Shown: in pieces, positions 39,356 to 48,275 of the stretch
Numbering within the stretch: position 1 is the first letter of the stretch
How the letters are laid out: the number at the start of each line of letters is the position of its first letter
DNA from: Flavobacteriaceae bacterium PS02337
Lineage (GTDB): Bacteria; Bacteroidota; Bacteroidia; Flavobacteriales; Flavobacteriaceae
Reading direction: 5' to 3'
NCBI GenBank assembly: GCA_029959285.1
Contig: JASCOE010000005.1
Span: 62,001 to 126,000, forward strand
Length of the DNA: 64,000 bases
Notes under the pieces: model-generated
Seen by the model: the letters and a program-made list of their open reading frames with translations, nothing else
Told to the model about the DNA's origin: nothing
Database searches by the model: none
Made by a program: the position numbers and the translations under genes

Positions 39356-40127
39356 TTAATTTCCAGGTATTAAGTTGTTGAATTGAGTGGTGAGCGGTTA
39401 AGTCAAATTGAACAGGAACTACAGAAACGTAGCCGTTTTCCAAAGCCCATTCGTCGGTGTCTTCACCTTTATCTTCATTTACAAATTTTCCGGCAAGCCA
39501 ATAATAATCTTTTCCGAAGGGAGTTTGTCTTTTGTCAAATTTTTGTGCGTAGTATGCTTTCGCTTGACGACAAACTTTAATTCCTTTTATTTCAGATTCT
39601 TTTAATTTTGGAAAATTGACATTTAAAACGACTCCAGGCGGTAATTTATTAGCTAAAGTTTCTAAAGTAATTTTCTTTACAAAAGATTTAATTTGCTCAA
39701 AATCTGCGTTCCAATCAAAATCTAATAAAGAAAAACCAATAGACTGAATACCTTCGATTCCAGCTTCTACCGCGGCGCTCATTGTTCCAGAATAAATGAC
39801 ATTAATAGAAGAATTAGAACCATGATTTATGCCAGAAACACATAAATCTGGTTTGCGTTTTAAGATTTCGTTTACAGCTAATTTTACACAATCTACAGGA
39901 GTTCCAGAACAGCTGTACTCAGCAATTGGATCATTTTCTTTTGAAATTTTATCTAAAAATAAAGTGTTATTGATCGTAATTGCATGACCCATTGCGCTTT
40001 GAGGTTTGTCTGGAGCAACAACAATTACGTCGCCGATCGTTTCCATGACAGTAATAAGTGCTCTAATTCCAGGGGCTAAAATACCGTCATCATTTGTGAC
40101 AAGTATTAGAGGTTTTTCGGGTTTCAT
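39348..40127 (-). CDS. surE: 5'/3'-nucleotidase SurE
   Basis: Metal-dependent nucleoside monophosphate phosphatase of 259 residues linked to stationary-phase survival. The metal-binding DD is in ILVTNDDGILAPGI (about 8-21); SGTPVDCVKLA and SGINHGSNSSINVIYSGTMSAAVEA, with the conserved Asn and Ser residues, follow. Cytoplasmic. It heads a minus-strand group with the small membrane protein and lpxB. An exact TAAATTTG promoter element is at 40181-40174 on the minus strand, 47 bases upstream. Confidence 0.95.
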   Translation of the reverse strand: MKPEKPLILVTNDDGILAPGIRALITVMETIGDVIVVAPDKPQSAMGHAITINNTLFLDKISKENDPIAEYSCSGTPVDCVKLAVNEILKRKPDLCVSGINHGSNSSINVIYSGTMSAAVEAGIEGIQSIGFSLLDFDWNADFEQIKSFVKKITLETLANKLPPGVVLNVNFPKLKESEIKGIKVCRQAKAYYAQKFDKRQTPFGKDYYWLAGKFVNEDKGEDTDEWALENGYVSVVPVQFDLTAHHSIQQLNTWKLND

Positions 40128-40173
40128 TTTATGAATATTATGTGTAATTTTAACAATTGTAAGATTTTAAAAA

Positions 40174-40181
40174 CAAATTTA
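40174..40181 (-). promoter_or_regulatory. -7 element of surE
   Basis: Exact TAnnTTTG (TAAATTTG) on the minus strand. A TTTG-like -33 candidate (complement of 40207-40210) is 25 bases upstream, slightly beyond the normal spacing. Confidence 0.45.
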
Positions 40182-40340
40182 ATGGCTATTTCCTTGAGAT
40201 AAGTCACAAATAATGTAAAATTTGTCAACTAAGGTAAAGAACTTTTTCACGAATTAAACATTTTTATATCTTTAACAAAAAATTATCGTGACGTTAGCTA
40301 TCGTGGCATAGTTTTTAACGTAACTTAGATTAAAAAATTG

Positions 40341-42527
40341 ATGAATGCTATTATAAAGTTTATGAAAAGAAATTATAAGATACTCATAGCCGTATTGTGC
40401 TTATCGCTTACATTATTTGCATTTAAAATGAATGCTGATAGGACAATCGACCCAGATCCGAACAGAGATAAAACACTTTTAGAATTACTAGCATTTGTTA
40501 TTGAAAAAGGGCATTACAGTCCAGCAGAAATAAATGATGAATTTTCGAAAGGTATTTTTAAAGATTATATTGATGCGTTAGATCCTTCAAAAAGATTTTT
40601 CCTTCAGTCTGATATTGATGAATTTAAGCAGTATGAATTAATGCTTGATGATCAATTTTTGAATAAGGATATTACTTTTTTCAACCTTACTTATACAAGG
40701 TTGATGAAACGTATGGAAGAAAGTAAAAAACGTTACAAAACGATTTTAGCTCAACCATTCAATTATAATGTTGATGAGACTTTTAATGCTGATTATGAGA
40801 CGCTTCCTTATGCAAAAAATTTGACTGAAATTAATGAAAGATGGAGAAAACAAATTAAATTGTCGACTCTTTCTTCATTAGTAACGAAACAAAAAATTGA
40901 AGAAGAAAAGAAGAAAAAAGATCCTGCATACAAAGAAAAATCTTTTGAAACTTTAGAAAAAGAAACACGCGAAAGTTCATTAAAATCTTTAGATGATAAC
41001 TTTAGTGTTATTAAAGATTTAAACAGAGAATATTGGTTTTCAGTTTATTTGAATTCAATTATGGCTCGTTTTGATCCGCATACAAGCTATTTTGCGCCAG
41101 AAGAGAAAGACCGTTTTGATGTAAATATCAGTGGTAAATTGGAAGGTATTGGAGCACGTTTGACTAAGAAAAATGACTTTACTCAAATTGACGAATTGAT
41201 TTCTGGAGGTCCAGCTTGGAAAGGAAAACAACTAGAAGCGGGAGATTTAATCTTGAAAGTGGCTCAAGGAAACGAAGAGCCAGTGGATGTTGTCGGAATG
41301 CGTTTGGATGATGTTGTAAAGAAAATTAAAGGTCATAAAGGAACTGAAGTTAAACTGACAGTTAAAAAAGTAGACGGTTCTATCAAAGTAATTTCTATCA
41401 TTCGTGATGTTGTAGAAATTGAAGAAACGTATGCTAAATCTAGTATTGTAGAGAAAAACGGTTTGAAATATGGAGTAATTTATCTTCCTAAATTTTATAT
41501 CGATTTTGAAAACAAAGACGGACGCGACGCAGGAAAAGATATCGCTCTTGAAGTAGAAAGATTGAAAAAAGAAAACATCAACGGAATTGTTTTAGACGTA
41601 CGTGATGATGGTGGTGGATCTCTTTCTACAGTAGTTGATATTGCTGGTTTATTTATCGAAGAAGGACCAATTGTTCAGGTTAAATCTGCAGGTAAAAAGA
41701 AAGAAGTTTTATACGATAAAGACAAAAAAATCGAATGGGATGGTCCATTAGTAATTATGGTGAACAGTTTCTCTGCTTCGGCATCTGAAATTTTAGCTGC
41801 TGCAATTCAGGATTACAAGCGTGGAGTTATTATCGGAAGTAAACAAACTTACGGAAAAGGAACTGTGCAAAATGTATTAGATTTAAACCAATTTGTTCGT
41901 AATGCAAATTATGGAGATCTTGGAGCATTAAAAATTACAGGACAAAAATTCTATAGAATTAACGGAGGTTCTACTCAATTAGAAGGTGTTCATAGTGATG
42001 TGGTTATGCCAGATCGTTATGCTTACTTAAAAATGGGAGAAAGAGATATTGATAATGCAATGCCATGGGATAAAATTGACCCAGCAGATTACAATACTTG
42101 GACTTCTGGTGAGAACTTCAATAAAGCGATTTTAAACAGTAAAAATAGAATTGCTCAAAATGCTCAATTCAAATTGATTGAAGACAATGCAAAATGGATT
42201 GATGTTAAAAATAAAGAAAACACATACAGCTTGAATATTAAGAGTTTTAAAGAAACGCAAGAGCAAGTTGAAAACGAAGGAAAGAAATACAAACCAATTT
42301 CTGATTACAAAAACAATTTGCTTTTTAAATCTCTTCCTTATGAAGAAGCAGAAACTGCAAGCGATGCAGCTTTAAAGGAAAAAAGAGATGCATGGCACCA
42401 AGCTTTGTCTAAAGATGTTTATGTAGAAGAAGCTTTGAATGTTTTGGATGATTTACAGACAAAAGGTTTGGTGAAAAATAATGTTTCTCCTAAAATGAAA
42501 AAGGATAATAAACTGGTAAAATCTTAA
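40341..42527 (+). CDS. prc: Carboxy-terminal processing protease, Prc/Tsp type (S41)
   Basis: Periplasmic tail-specific protease of 728 residues that trims or degrades proteins from the C-terminus. The ATG at 40341 is chosen over a TTG just before it; a second ATG at 40362 (MKRNYKILIAVLC) is equally possible. An N-terminal hydrophobic anchor or signal is followed by a helical N domain, a PDZ domain (about 255-345), the S41 catalytic domain and a C-terminal DUF3340-type domain. The Ser-Lys dyad is S480 (NSFSASASE) and K506 (TYGKGTVQ). Related to E. coli Prc rather than the shorter CtpA. A terminator follows. Confidence 0.93.
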   Translation: MNAIIKFMKRNYKILIAVLCLSLTLFAFKMNADRTIDPDPNRDKTLLELLAFVIEKGHYSPAEINDEFSKGIFKDYIDALDPSKRFFLQSDIDEFKQYELMLDDQFLNKDITFFNLTYTRLMKRMEESKKRYKTILAQPFNYNVDETFNADYETLPYAKNLTEINERWRKQIKLSTLSSLVTKQKIEEEKKKKDPAYKEKSFETLEKETRESSLKSLDDNFSVIKDLNREYWFSVYLNSIMARFDPHTSYFAPEEKDRFDVNISGKLEGIGARLTKKNDFTQIDELISGGPAWKGKQLEAGDLILKVAQGNEEPVDVVGMRLDDVVKKIKGHKGTEVKLTVKKVDGSIKVISIIRDVVEIEETYAKSSIVEKNGLKYGVIYLPKFYIDFENKDGRDAGKDIALEVERLKKENINGIVLDVRDDGGGSLSTVVDIAGLFIEEGPIVQVKSAGKKKEVLYDKDKKIEWDGPLVIMVNSFSASASEILAAAIQDYKRGVIIGSKQTYGKGTVQNVLDLNQFVRNANYGDLGALKITGQKFYRINGGSTQLEGVHSDVVMPDRYAYLKMGERDIDNAMPWDKIDPADYNTWTSGENFNKAILNSKNRIAQNAQFKLIEDNAKWIDVKNKENTYSLNIKSFKETQEQVENEGKKYKPISDYKNNLLFKSLPYEEAETASDAALKEKRDAWHQALSKDVYVEEALNVLDDLQTKGLVKNNVSPKMKKDNKLVKS

Positions 42528-42552
42528 ATTCGATAAGAATTTAATTTGTTTG

Positions 42553-42591
42553 AAAACGCTCTATAAATTTTAATTTATGGAGCGTTTTTTT
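42553..42591 (+). terminator. Terminator of the tail-specific protease gene
   Basis: AAAACGCTCTATAAATT pairs with the downstream ATTTATGGAGCGTTTT (one mismatch), followed by a T-run. It contains the ATG at 42577 that would give a longer nuclease reading frame, which is why the later start is preferred. Confidence 0.85.
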
Positions 42592-42621
42592 GTAAGTTTA
42601 ACTCTTAAAAAAAATAATATT

Positions 42622-43407
42622 ATGAAAAGTTGCCTAGCTTTTGTTTTGCTAAGTTTTGCACTAATGTCTTGCAAAAAAGATAATGTAGAAATCAATGAAA
42701 GTGTAAGTAATAATGAGGTTGTTTCTTTTAAAGAAAATAATACTGGTAAAGATTCCTTATACACGGTTGCTTATTTGCCAACTTCTACAACAAAACAAAT
42801 AGTAAAACATCAATATTATACACTTTCATACAATGAAAAATTCGAACAAGCCGAATGGGTGGCGTACGAATTGAAAAAGGAATATTTAAAAAATAATGAT
42901 TTTAAAAGACCTTATTTTATTGAAGATCCAAAAGTAAATACAGGTTCTGCCGATTGGAGAAATTATAAAAAATCGGGTTACGATAAAGGTCATCTTTGTC
43001 CAGCTGGTGACATGGAATTTAGTAAAGGCGCTTATAATGACACTTTTTATACTTCGAATATTTCTCCTCAGAAAAAAGAATTTAATGCTGGAATTTGGAA
43101 TAGAATAGAGCAGAAGACGCGTTATTGGGCAGGAAAATACAATGATATTTATGTGGTTACGGGAGGAATTGCCAAAGATTCAGACAAAAAAATAGGAACA
43201 GAGAAAGTCGCTGTTCCTAAATATTTTTATAAAATTGTTTTAGCTAAATCGGGTAAAGAACACAAAGCGATTGCTTTTTTAGTTCCAAACGAAAAAAGTG
43301 ACCAATCCATTTATGATTTCGTCGTTCCGATTGAAACTTTAGAAAAAATGACAGGAATTGATTTCTTTCCGAATTTAAAAAACTTAAAAAGCAGTAAGGA
43401 CTTTTAA
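42622..43407 (+). CDS. Secreted DNA/RNA non-specific endonuclease (NUC1 family)
   Basis: A 261-residue lipoprotein nuclease. The start at 42622 gives a lipoprotein signal ending LMSC (C17), whereas the upstream ATG lies in a terminator hairpin. The beta-beta-alpha metal motif is YDKGHLCPAGDM with catalytic H124 (DKGH in place of the usual DRGH), and the metal-binding Asn is in NISPQKKEFNAGIWNRIE. It should degrade nucleic acids at the cell envelope. Its 3' end overlaps the convergent rpe gene by 24 bases. Confidence 0.9.
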   Translation: MKSCLAFVLLSFALMSCKKDNVEINESVSNNEVVSFKENNTGKDSLYTVAYLPTSTTKQIVKHQYYTLSYNEKFEQAEWVAYELKKEYLKNNDFKRPYFIEDPKVNTGSADWRNYKKSGYDKGHLCPAGDMEFSKGAYNDTFYTSNISPQKKEFNAGIWNRIEQKTRYWAGKYNDIYVVTGGIAKDSDKKIGTEKVAVPKYFYKIVLAKSGKEHKAIAFLVPNEKSDQSIYDFVVPIETLEKMTGIDFFPNLKNLKSSKDF

Positions 43408-44046
43408 TTCTTCAATTGTTGCTGTAGGGTTTTCGGCTTTAAAAACAAAGCTTCCTGCAACTAAAACATCTGCGCCAGCTTCTACAAGTTGTTTGGCATT
43501 TTTACTGGTTACGCCGCCATCAATTTCAATTAACGTTGAAGCATTTTTACGCGTAATTAAAGCTTTTAGTTTTTTGACTTTATCGTAAGTGTTTTCAATA
43601 AAAGATTGTCCGCCAAATCCTGGGTTTACACTCATAATACAAACAACATCAATATCATTAATGACATCTTCTAATAAATCAACATTTGTGTGTGGATTCA
43701 TGGCTACTCCAGTTTTCATTCCTTCCGCTTTTATGGCTTGAAGTGTTCGGTGTAAATGTGTGCAAGCTTCGTAATGTACAGTCAATCCATTTGCTCCTAA
43801 ATCGGCAAAAGTTTTAATGTAGCGATCAGGATCGATAATCATTAAATGCACGTCGATATATTTTTTAGCATGTTTTGAAATAGCTTCTAAAACAGGCATT
43901 CCAAAAGAAATATTAGGTACAAAAACTCCGTCCATAATATCGATATGAAACCAATCAGCTTGACTGTTATTAATCATTTCGACATCACGTTGTAAATTAG
44001 CAAAATCTGCTGCAAGAACTGAAGGAGCGATAAATGTATTTTTCAT
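43384..44046 (-). CDS. rpe: Ribulose-phosphate 3-epimerase
   Basis: Interconverts ribulose-5-phosphate and xylulose-5-phosphate in the pentose phosphate pathway. The 220-residue TIM barrel has the metal and catalytic motifs ADFANLQ, WFHIDIMDGVFVPNIS, DVHLMI, VNPGFGGQSF and IEIDGGVTSKNA. Cytoplasmic and of normal length. A -7 element TATCTTTG lies on the minus strand at 44085-44078. The last 24 bases overlap the end of the nuclease gene on the other strand. Confidence 0.96.
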   Translation of the reverse strand: MKNTFIAPSVLAADFANLQRDVEMINNSQADWFHIDIMDGVFVPNISFGMPVLEAISKHAKKYIDVHLMIIDPDRYIKTFADLGANGLTVHYEACTHLHRTLQAIKAEGMKTGVAMNPHTNVDLLEDVINDIDVVCIMSVNPGFGGQSFIENTYDKVKKLKALITRKNASTLIEIDGGVTSKNAKQLVEAGADVLVAGSFVFKAENPTATIEELKVLTAF

Positions 44047-44077
44047 TTTGTAGTAGAGTAGTATGTTGTTTTTTTTA

Positions 44078-44085
44078 CAAAGATA
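44078..44085 (-). promoter_or_regulatory. -7 element of rpe
   Basis: Exact TAnnTTTG (TATCTTTG) on the minus strand, 32 bases before the start codon; no clear -33 TTG at normal spacing. Confidence 0.4.
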
Positions 44086-44110
44086 ATTTTTTTATGCTGT
44101 GCGTGGTAAT

Positions 44111-44275
44111 TTAACCGCAAAGTGCGCAAAGGTTTTTCGCAAAGTTCGCAAAGATTTTATTTAAGTATTTGTTGGAAGGTAAAGTTCTCAAAGCTTTGTG
44201 AACTTTGGTTTCTCAAATAATTTCAAACGGAAACTTTGCGAACTTTGCGAAAAACCTTTGCGCACTTTGCGTTAA
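44111..44275. repeat. Long CGCAAAG-type inverted repeat with a nested palindrome
   Basis: Arms at 44111-44153 (begins TTAACCGCAAAGTGCGCAAA) and 44234-44275 (ends GCGCACTTTGCGTTAA) are complementary over 42 bases except for one extra C in the first. The 80-base spacer holds a second palindrome, AAAGTTCTCAAAG / CTTTGTGAACTTT (44181-44206). Each arm is itself a chain of GCAAAG words. The same words make up the element at 18285-18380. It lies in the 392-base gap between rpe and the sigma factor gene, downstream of the sigma gene; the rest of that gap holds the terminator below. Confidence 0.9.
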
Positions 44276-44293
44276 AAAAAAAGATAAAAATAA

Positions 44294-44320
44294 AAAACTC
44301 CGGTAATCAGCCGGAGTTTC
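44294..44320 (-). terminator. Terminator of the sigma factor gene
   Basis: AAACTCCGG (44296-44304) pairs with CCGGAGTTT (44311-44319) around the short loop TAATCA, with a T-rich tail on the minus strand. It lies about 120 bases after the stop codon. Confidence 0.85.
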
Positions 44321-44438
44321 AATCATCAATCAAAAAACGAACAGTCAATCAAACTGTTGTTTGCGTTACAAAGGTTTCATGTTTTATATTTCAAGTTACA
44401 AAAACAACCTGAGACTTTAAAACTGAAACAAATATTAT

Positions 44439-45302
44439 TTATCCTAAGTAAGTTTTAAGGATTTTACTTCTAGAAGTGTGTTTCAATCTGCGGATTGCTT
44501 TTTCTTTAATCTGACGAACACGCTCACGAGTTAAGTCGAAAGTTTCTCCAATTTCTTCTAAAGTCATTGGGTGTTGATCGCCAAGACCGAAATATAAACG
44601 AACAACATCTGCCTCTCTTGGAGTTAATGTTTCTAAAGAACGCTCGATTTCAGTACGAAGAGATTCGTGAATTAATTCTCTATCTGGATTTGGTGATTCA
44701 CCTGAACGTAATACGTCATAAAGGTTAGAATCTTCTCCTTCAACAAGAGGTGCATCCATAGATAAGTGACGACCAGAGTTTTTCATAGACTCTTTTACGT
44801 CATTTACAGTCATATCAAGTTCTTTTGCAATTTCCTCAGCAGAAGGCGGACGCTCGTTAGATTGCTCTAATAAAGCATACATTTTGTTGATTTTATTGAT
44901 AGAACCAATTTTGTTTAATGGTAAGCGTACAATACGAGATTGTTCAGCTAAAGCTTGAAGAATCGATTGACGAATCCACCATACAGCGTAAGAAATGAAT
45001 TTGAAACCACGAGTTTCATCAAAACGTTGAGCCGCTTTAATAAGACCTAAGTTTCCTTCATTAATTAAATCCGGAAGAGTTAATCCTTGATTTTGATATT
45101 GTTTAGCCACAGATACTACGAAACGTAGGTTGGCTTTTGTTAATTTTTCTAAAGCTCTTTGATCACCGGCCTTTATTCTTTGTGCTAATTCTACCTCTTC
45201 ATCAGCGGTAATTAGGTCAACTTTTCCAATTTCTTGTAGATATTTATCTAACGATGCAGTTTCACGATTTGTTACCTGCTTGGTGATTTTAAGTTGTCTC
45301 AT
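44439..45302 (-). CDS. rpoD: Primary sigma factor of RNA polymerase (sigma-70 type)
   Basis: Directs RNA polymerase to housekeeping promoters, in this phylum those with TTG/TAnnTTTG. The 287-residue protein lacks region 1.1 and starts almost at region 1.2 ([20 protein letters not shown]), with region 2 ([36 protein letters not shown]), region 3 and region 4 ([32 protein letters not shown]). This short form is usual for Bacteroidota primary sigma factors. An AGGGAG eight bases before the ATG (45316-45311 on the minus strand) resembles a Shine-Dalgarno site, uncommon in this phylum. Confidence 0.95.
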   Translation of the reverse strand: MRQLKITKQVTNRETASLDKYLQEIGKVDLITADEEVELAQRIKAGDQRALEKLTKANLRFVVSVAKQYQNQGLTLPDLINEGNLGLIKAAQRFDETRGFKFISYAVWWIRQSILQALAEQSRIVRLPLNKIGSINKINKMYALLEQSNERPPSAEEIAKELDMTVNDVKESMKNSGRHLSMDAPLVEGEDSNLYDVLRSGESPNPDRELIHESLRTEIERSLETLTPREADVVRLYFGLGDQHPMTLEEIGETFDLTRERVRQIKEKAIRRLKHTSRSKILKTYLG

Positions 45303-45470
45303 GTTGTTGTCTCCCTATTTTTAAAGTGTACAAATAGTTATACGTAAGAAGTATCAAAAAAGTTACAAAGACTTGTATTTTTTTTAAAAATAATATGATA
45401 TTTTTTTTTAATCAATATAATTTTGAGTTTAAAATACTGATTTCTATGTTTTTAAATTGTATTCAATTGA

Positions 45471-45504
45471 AAAACCCCAATTCAAATAAATGAATTGGGG
45501 TTTT
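45471..45504 (-). terminator. Terminator of pnp
   Basis: Perfect 14-bp stem AAAACCCCAATTCA with TGAATTGGGGTTTT, six-base loop AATAAA, T-run on the minus strand; 33 bases after the pnp stop. Confidence 0.92.
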
Positions 45505-45537
45505 CTATGAATAAACCTTTAGTAAACTAAGATCTGA

Positions 45538-47673
45538 TTACTCTTTTTTCTCCTCACGTGGAGGTCTTTGTAAAAGTGCTTTTCTTGACACTTTTTCTTT
45601 TTTAGTTTTAGGATCAACACCTAGGTATTTCACTTCAAATACGTCACCCATGTTTACAACATCAGTAACATTTTCTGTGCGTTCCCAAGCTAATTCAGAA
45701 ACGTGTAATAAAACTTCATTTCCTGGTGCAGCAGTATATTCAACTACGGCTCCAAAATCTAACATTTTAATTACTTTTACTTCGTAAGCTTCTCCCATTT
45801 GTGGTTTGAAAGTGATTGACTTAATTTTTGCCAATACAGCTTCAATTCCAGCAGGATCTGTACCTAAAATTTCGATAACACCTTGCTCATCAACTTCGTT
45901 GATTACGATAGTTGTTCCAGTAGCTTTTTGTAATTCTTGAATTACTTTTCCGCCAGGTCCAATTAAAGCTCCAATAAAGTTTCCAGGAATAGTTCTGGTA
46001 ATGATTTTTGGTGCGTGAGCTTTAACGTCAGATCTTGGAGAAGCGATTGTCTCAGTTAATTTTCCTAAAATGTGTAAACGTCCATCACGAGCTTGAGCTA
46101 AAGCTTGCTCCATAATGTCATAACGTAAACCATCAATTTTGATGTCCATTTGACAAGCTGTAATACCGTCAGCAGTTCCAGTTACTTTAAAGTCCATATC
46201 TCCTAAGTGATCTTCATCTCCTAAAATATCAGACAATACGGCAAATTTCTCTCCGTCAGTAATCAATCCCATAGCAATACCAGAAACTGGTTTTACCATT
46301 TGAACTCCAGCATCCATCAAAGCCATTGTTCCAGCACAAACTGTTGCCATAGAAGAAGAACCGTTAGATTCTAAAACCTCAGAAACAACACGAATTGTAT
46401 AAGGACAATCTGCAGGAATCATATTTTTTAACGCTCTTTGAGCCAAGTTACCGTGACCAACTTCTCTTCTTGAAGTTCCTCTTAATGGTTTTGCTTCACC
46501 AGTTGAGAAAGGAGGGAAGTTATAGTGTAAGTAGAATTTTTCTTCACCTTGTTCAGATGGAGAATCGATTTGGTTTGCTTCTCTAGAAGTTCCTAAAGTT
46601 ACTGTAGCCAAAGCTTGAGTTTCTCCACGTGTAAATAAAGATGAACCGTGAACTCTTGGTAAATAATCAGTTTCACACCAAATTGGTCTGATGTCTGTGG
46701 TTTTTCTACCATCTAAACGAACACCTAATTCTAATACTACATTACGAACAGCTTCTTTGTTTGTTTTGTAGAAATATTTAGAAACTAAATCACCATCAGC
46801 AGCTAATTCTTCTTCAGTAAATAAAGCTTTAACTTCTTCTTTTACTTCAGCAAATGCAGCGCCTCTTTCGTGTTTAGCTGAACCAACTTTTGCAATAGCA
46901 TAGATTTTGTCATATGCTGCAGCTTTTACTTTTTTGTAAATATCTTCGTTTTCTTTCTCACCTTCGTAAGTACGAATTTCTTTTTTACCAAAAGCAGCTT
47001 GTAAACGGTATTGAGCCTGAATTTGAACTTTGATAGCTTCGTGAGCAAATTTAATAGCTTCGATCATTTCAGCTTCTGAAATTTCTTTCATCTCACCTTC
47101 AACCATTGCAACAGAATCCATAGAAGCTCCAATCATCATATCGATATCAGATTTTTCTAATTCTTCTCTGCTTGGGTTAATCACTAATTTTCCATCGATA
47201 CGTGCAACACGAACTTCAGAAATTAAGTTATAAAATGGAATATCTGAAACAGCTAATGCCGCAGAAGCAGCTAAACCAGCTAATGCATCTGGCATAACAG
47301 TTTCGTCATGAGACATTAATTGAATCATAACTTGTGTTTCAGCATGGTAATCGTCTGGGAAAAGCGGACGCAATACACGGTCAACTAATCTCATTGTTAA
47401 TACTTCGCTGTCGCTTGGACGTGCTTCTCTCTTAAAGAAACCTCCTGGGAAACGACCTGCTGCTGCAAATTTTTCGCGGTAATCTACCGTTAATGGTAAA
47501 AAGTCAACGCCTGGGTTTGATGTGCGAGCTGAAACTGCTGTTGCAAGAATCATCGTGTCGCCCATTCTAACTACTACAGAACCGTCAGCTTGTTTAGCTA
47601 AACGTCCTGTCTCGATTGTGATGCTTCTGCCATCACCTAAATCGATTTTTTCTACAAATAATTGTGGAATCAT
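45538..47673 (-). CDS. pnp: Polyribonucleotide nucleotidyltransferase (PNPase)
   Basis: Phosphorolytic 3'-5' exoribonuclease of 711 residues for RNA decay. Two RNase PH domains (about 15-145 and 325-540) flank a helical domain, followed by KH (about 560-615, [16 protein letters not shown]) and S1 (about 625-695) RNA-binding domains. Motifs [16 protein letters not shown] and [17 protein letters not shown] in the active-site regions are intact. It lies downstream of rpsO as in many bacteria, but a terminator stands between them here. The 5' leader has a CAA-rich low-complexity stretch, and AAGGA lies nine bases before the ATG. Confidence 0.97.
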   Translation of the reverse strand: MIPQLFVEKIDLGDGRSITIETGRLAKQADGSVVVRMGDTMILATAVSARTSNPGVDFLPLTVDYREKFAAAGRFPGGFFKREARPSDSEVLTMRLVDRVLRPLFPDDYHAETQVMIQLMSHDETVMPDALAGLAASAALAVSDIPFYNLISEVRVARIDGKLVINPSREELEKSDIDMMIGASMDSVAMVEGEMKEISEAEMIEAIKFAHEAIKVQIQAQYRLQAAFGKKEIRTYEGEKENEDIYKKVKAAAYDKIYAIAKVGSAKHERGAAFAEVKEEVKALFTEEELAADGDLVSKYFYKTNKEAVRNVVLELGVRLDGRKTTDIRPIWCETDYLPRVHGSSLFTRGETQALATVTLGTSREANQIDSPSEQGEEKFYLHYNFPPFSTGEAKPLRGTSRREVGHGNLAQRALKNMIPADCPYTIRVVSEVLESNGSSSMATVCAGTMALMDAGVQMVKPVSGIAMGLITDGEKFAVLSDILGDEDHLGDMDFKVTGTADGITACQMDIKIDGLRYDIMEQALAQARDGRLHILGKLTETIASPRSDVKAHAPKIITRTIPGNFIGALIGPGGKVIQELQKATGTTIVINEVDEQGVIEILGTDPAGIEAVLAKIKSITFKPQMGEAYEVKVIKMLDFGAVVEYTAAPGNEVLLHVSELAWERTENVTDVVNMGDVFEVKYLGVDPKTKKEKVSRKALLQRPPREEKKE

Positions 47674-47708
47674 AAAATTTTTCCTTATTGATTATACAAT
47701 GGGTTTTA

Positions 47709-47745
47709 GTTGTGTTGTAGTTGTTGTTGTGTGTAGTTGTTGTTA
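47709..47745 (-). other. CAA/CTACA-rich low-complexity leader of pnp
   Basis: Read on the minus strand this stretch is a run of AACAACAACTACA-type words with almost no G, so it should be unstructured in RNA. It lies 36-72 bases upstream of the pnp start and after the rpsO terminator. It may be an RNA-binding or autoregulatory leader; no function is shown. Confidence 0.5.
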
Positions 47746-47804
47746 TCTAAAACCCAATGAAAAACCAAACTTTTTTTCTTGTATTATTATGCGTGTAATG
47801 TAAA

Positions 47805-47834
47805 AACAAAAAGAGGCACTTTCGCACCTCTTTT
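47805..47834 (-). terminator. Terminator of rpsO
   Basis: AAAGAGG (47810-47816) pairs with CCTCTTT (47827-47833) with a T-run after it on the minus strand. It lies 10 bases after the rpsO stop, between rpsO and pnp. Confidence 0.8.
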
Positions 47835-47843
47835 CTATATTGA

Positions 47844-48110
47844 TTATTTTCTGATATTCAATACTTTGATAATCTCACGATATCTGTTGATCTCTTTCTT
47901 TTTCAAGTAATCAAGTAACGCTCTTCTTTTACCTACTAATAGTACAAGAGAACGCTCAGTGTTGTAATCGTGACGATTTTTTTTCAAGTGTTCAGTTAAG
48001 TGAGAAATTCTATAAGTGAACAATGCAATTTGACCTTCTGCGCTTCCAGTGTTTGTTGCACCACCGTGTTGTGCGAAAATCTCTTCTTTCTTTTCTTTGC
48101 TTAAATACAT
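47844..48110 (-). CDS. rpsO: 30S ribosomal protein S15
   Basis: Small-subunit ribosomal protein of 88 residues that binds 16S rRNA in the central domain. The signature GSAEGQIALFTYRISHLTEHLKKNRHDYNTERSLVLLVGKRRALLDYLKKK is intact in outline and length is exact for the family. The rpsO-pnp order is conserved widely in bacteria. Confidence 0.97.
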   Translation of the reverse strand: MYLSKEKKEEIFAQHGGATNTGSAEGQIALFTYRISHLTEHLKKNRHDYNTERSLVLLVGKRRALLDYLKKKEINRYREIIKVLNIRK

Positions 48111-48167
48111 TCCAATATTATTTTAATGATTTTTATGTATGTCAATACAACTTTTGTAAGACGGGTG

Positions 48168-48199
48168 CAAAATTAGATTAAAAAAACAAAAAAATCAAA
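48168..48199 (-). promoter_or_regulatory. Promoter of rpsO
   Basis: On the minus strand an exact TAATTTTG (48175-48168) follows TTTG (48199-48196) with 20 bases between, a full match to the Bacteroidota -33/-7 pattern. The leader would be about 50 bases. Confidence 0.6.
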
Positions 48200-48275
48200 C
48201 AAAAATAAAAGAATCTTAAAAGAGAGTGCCGATTTTTATTTTTTGAGTAATTTACCGTCTTCTGGGTTTACTAAT

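Noticed and set aside
42577-42621. Longer start of the secreted nuclease
   Set aside because: The ATG lies within the terminator hairpin of the protease gene, and the later ATG at 42622 gives a proper lipoprotein signal ending LMSC.
47522-47803. 93-codon plus-strand frame at the pnp 5' end, with many valines and cysteines
   Set aside because: It is antisense to pnp and its GTTGTTGTT run is just the complement of the CAA-rich leader.
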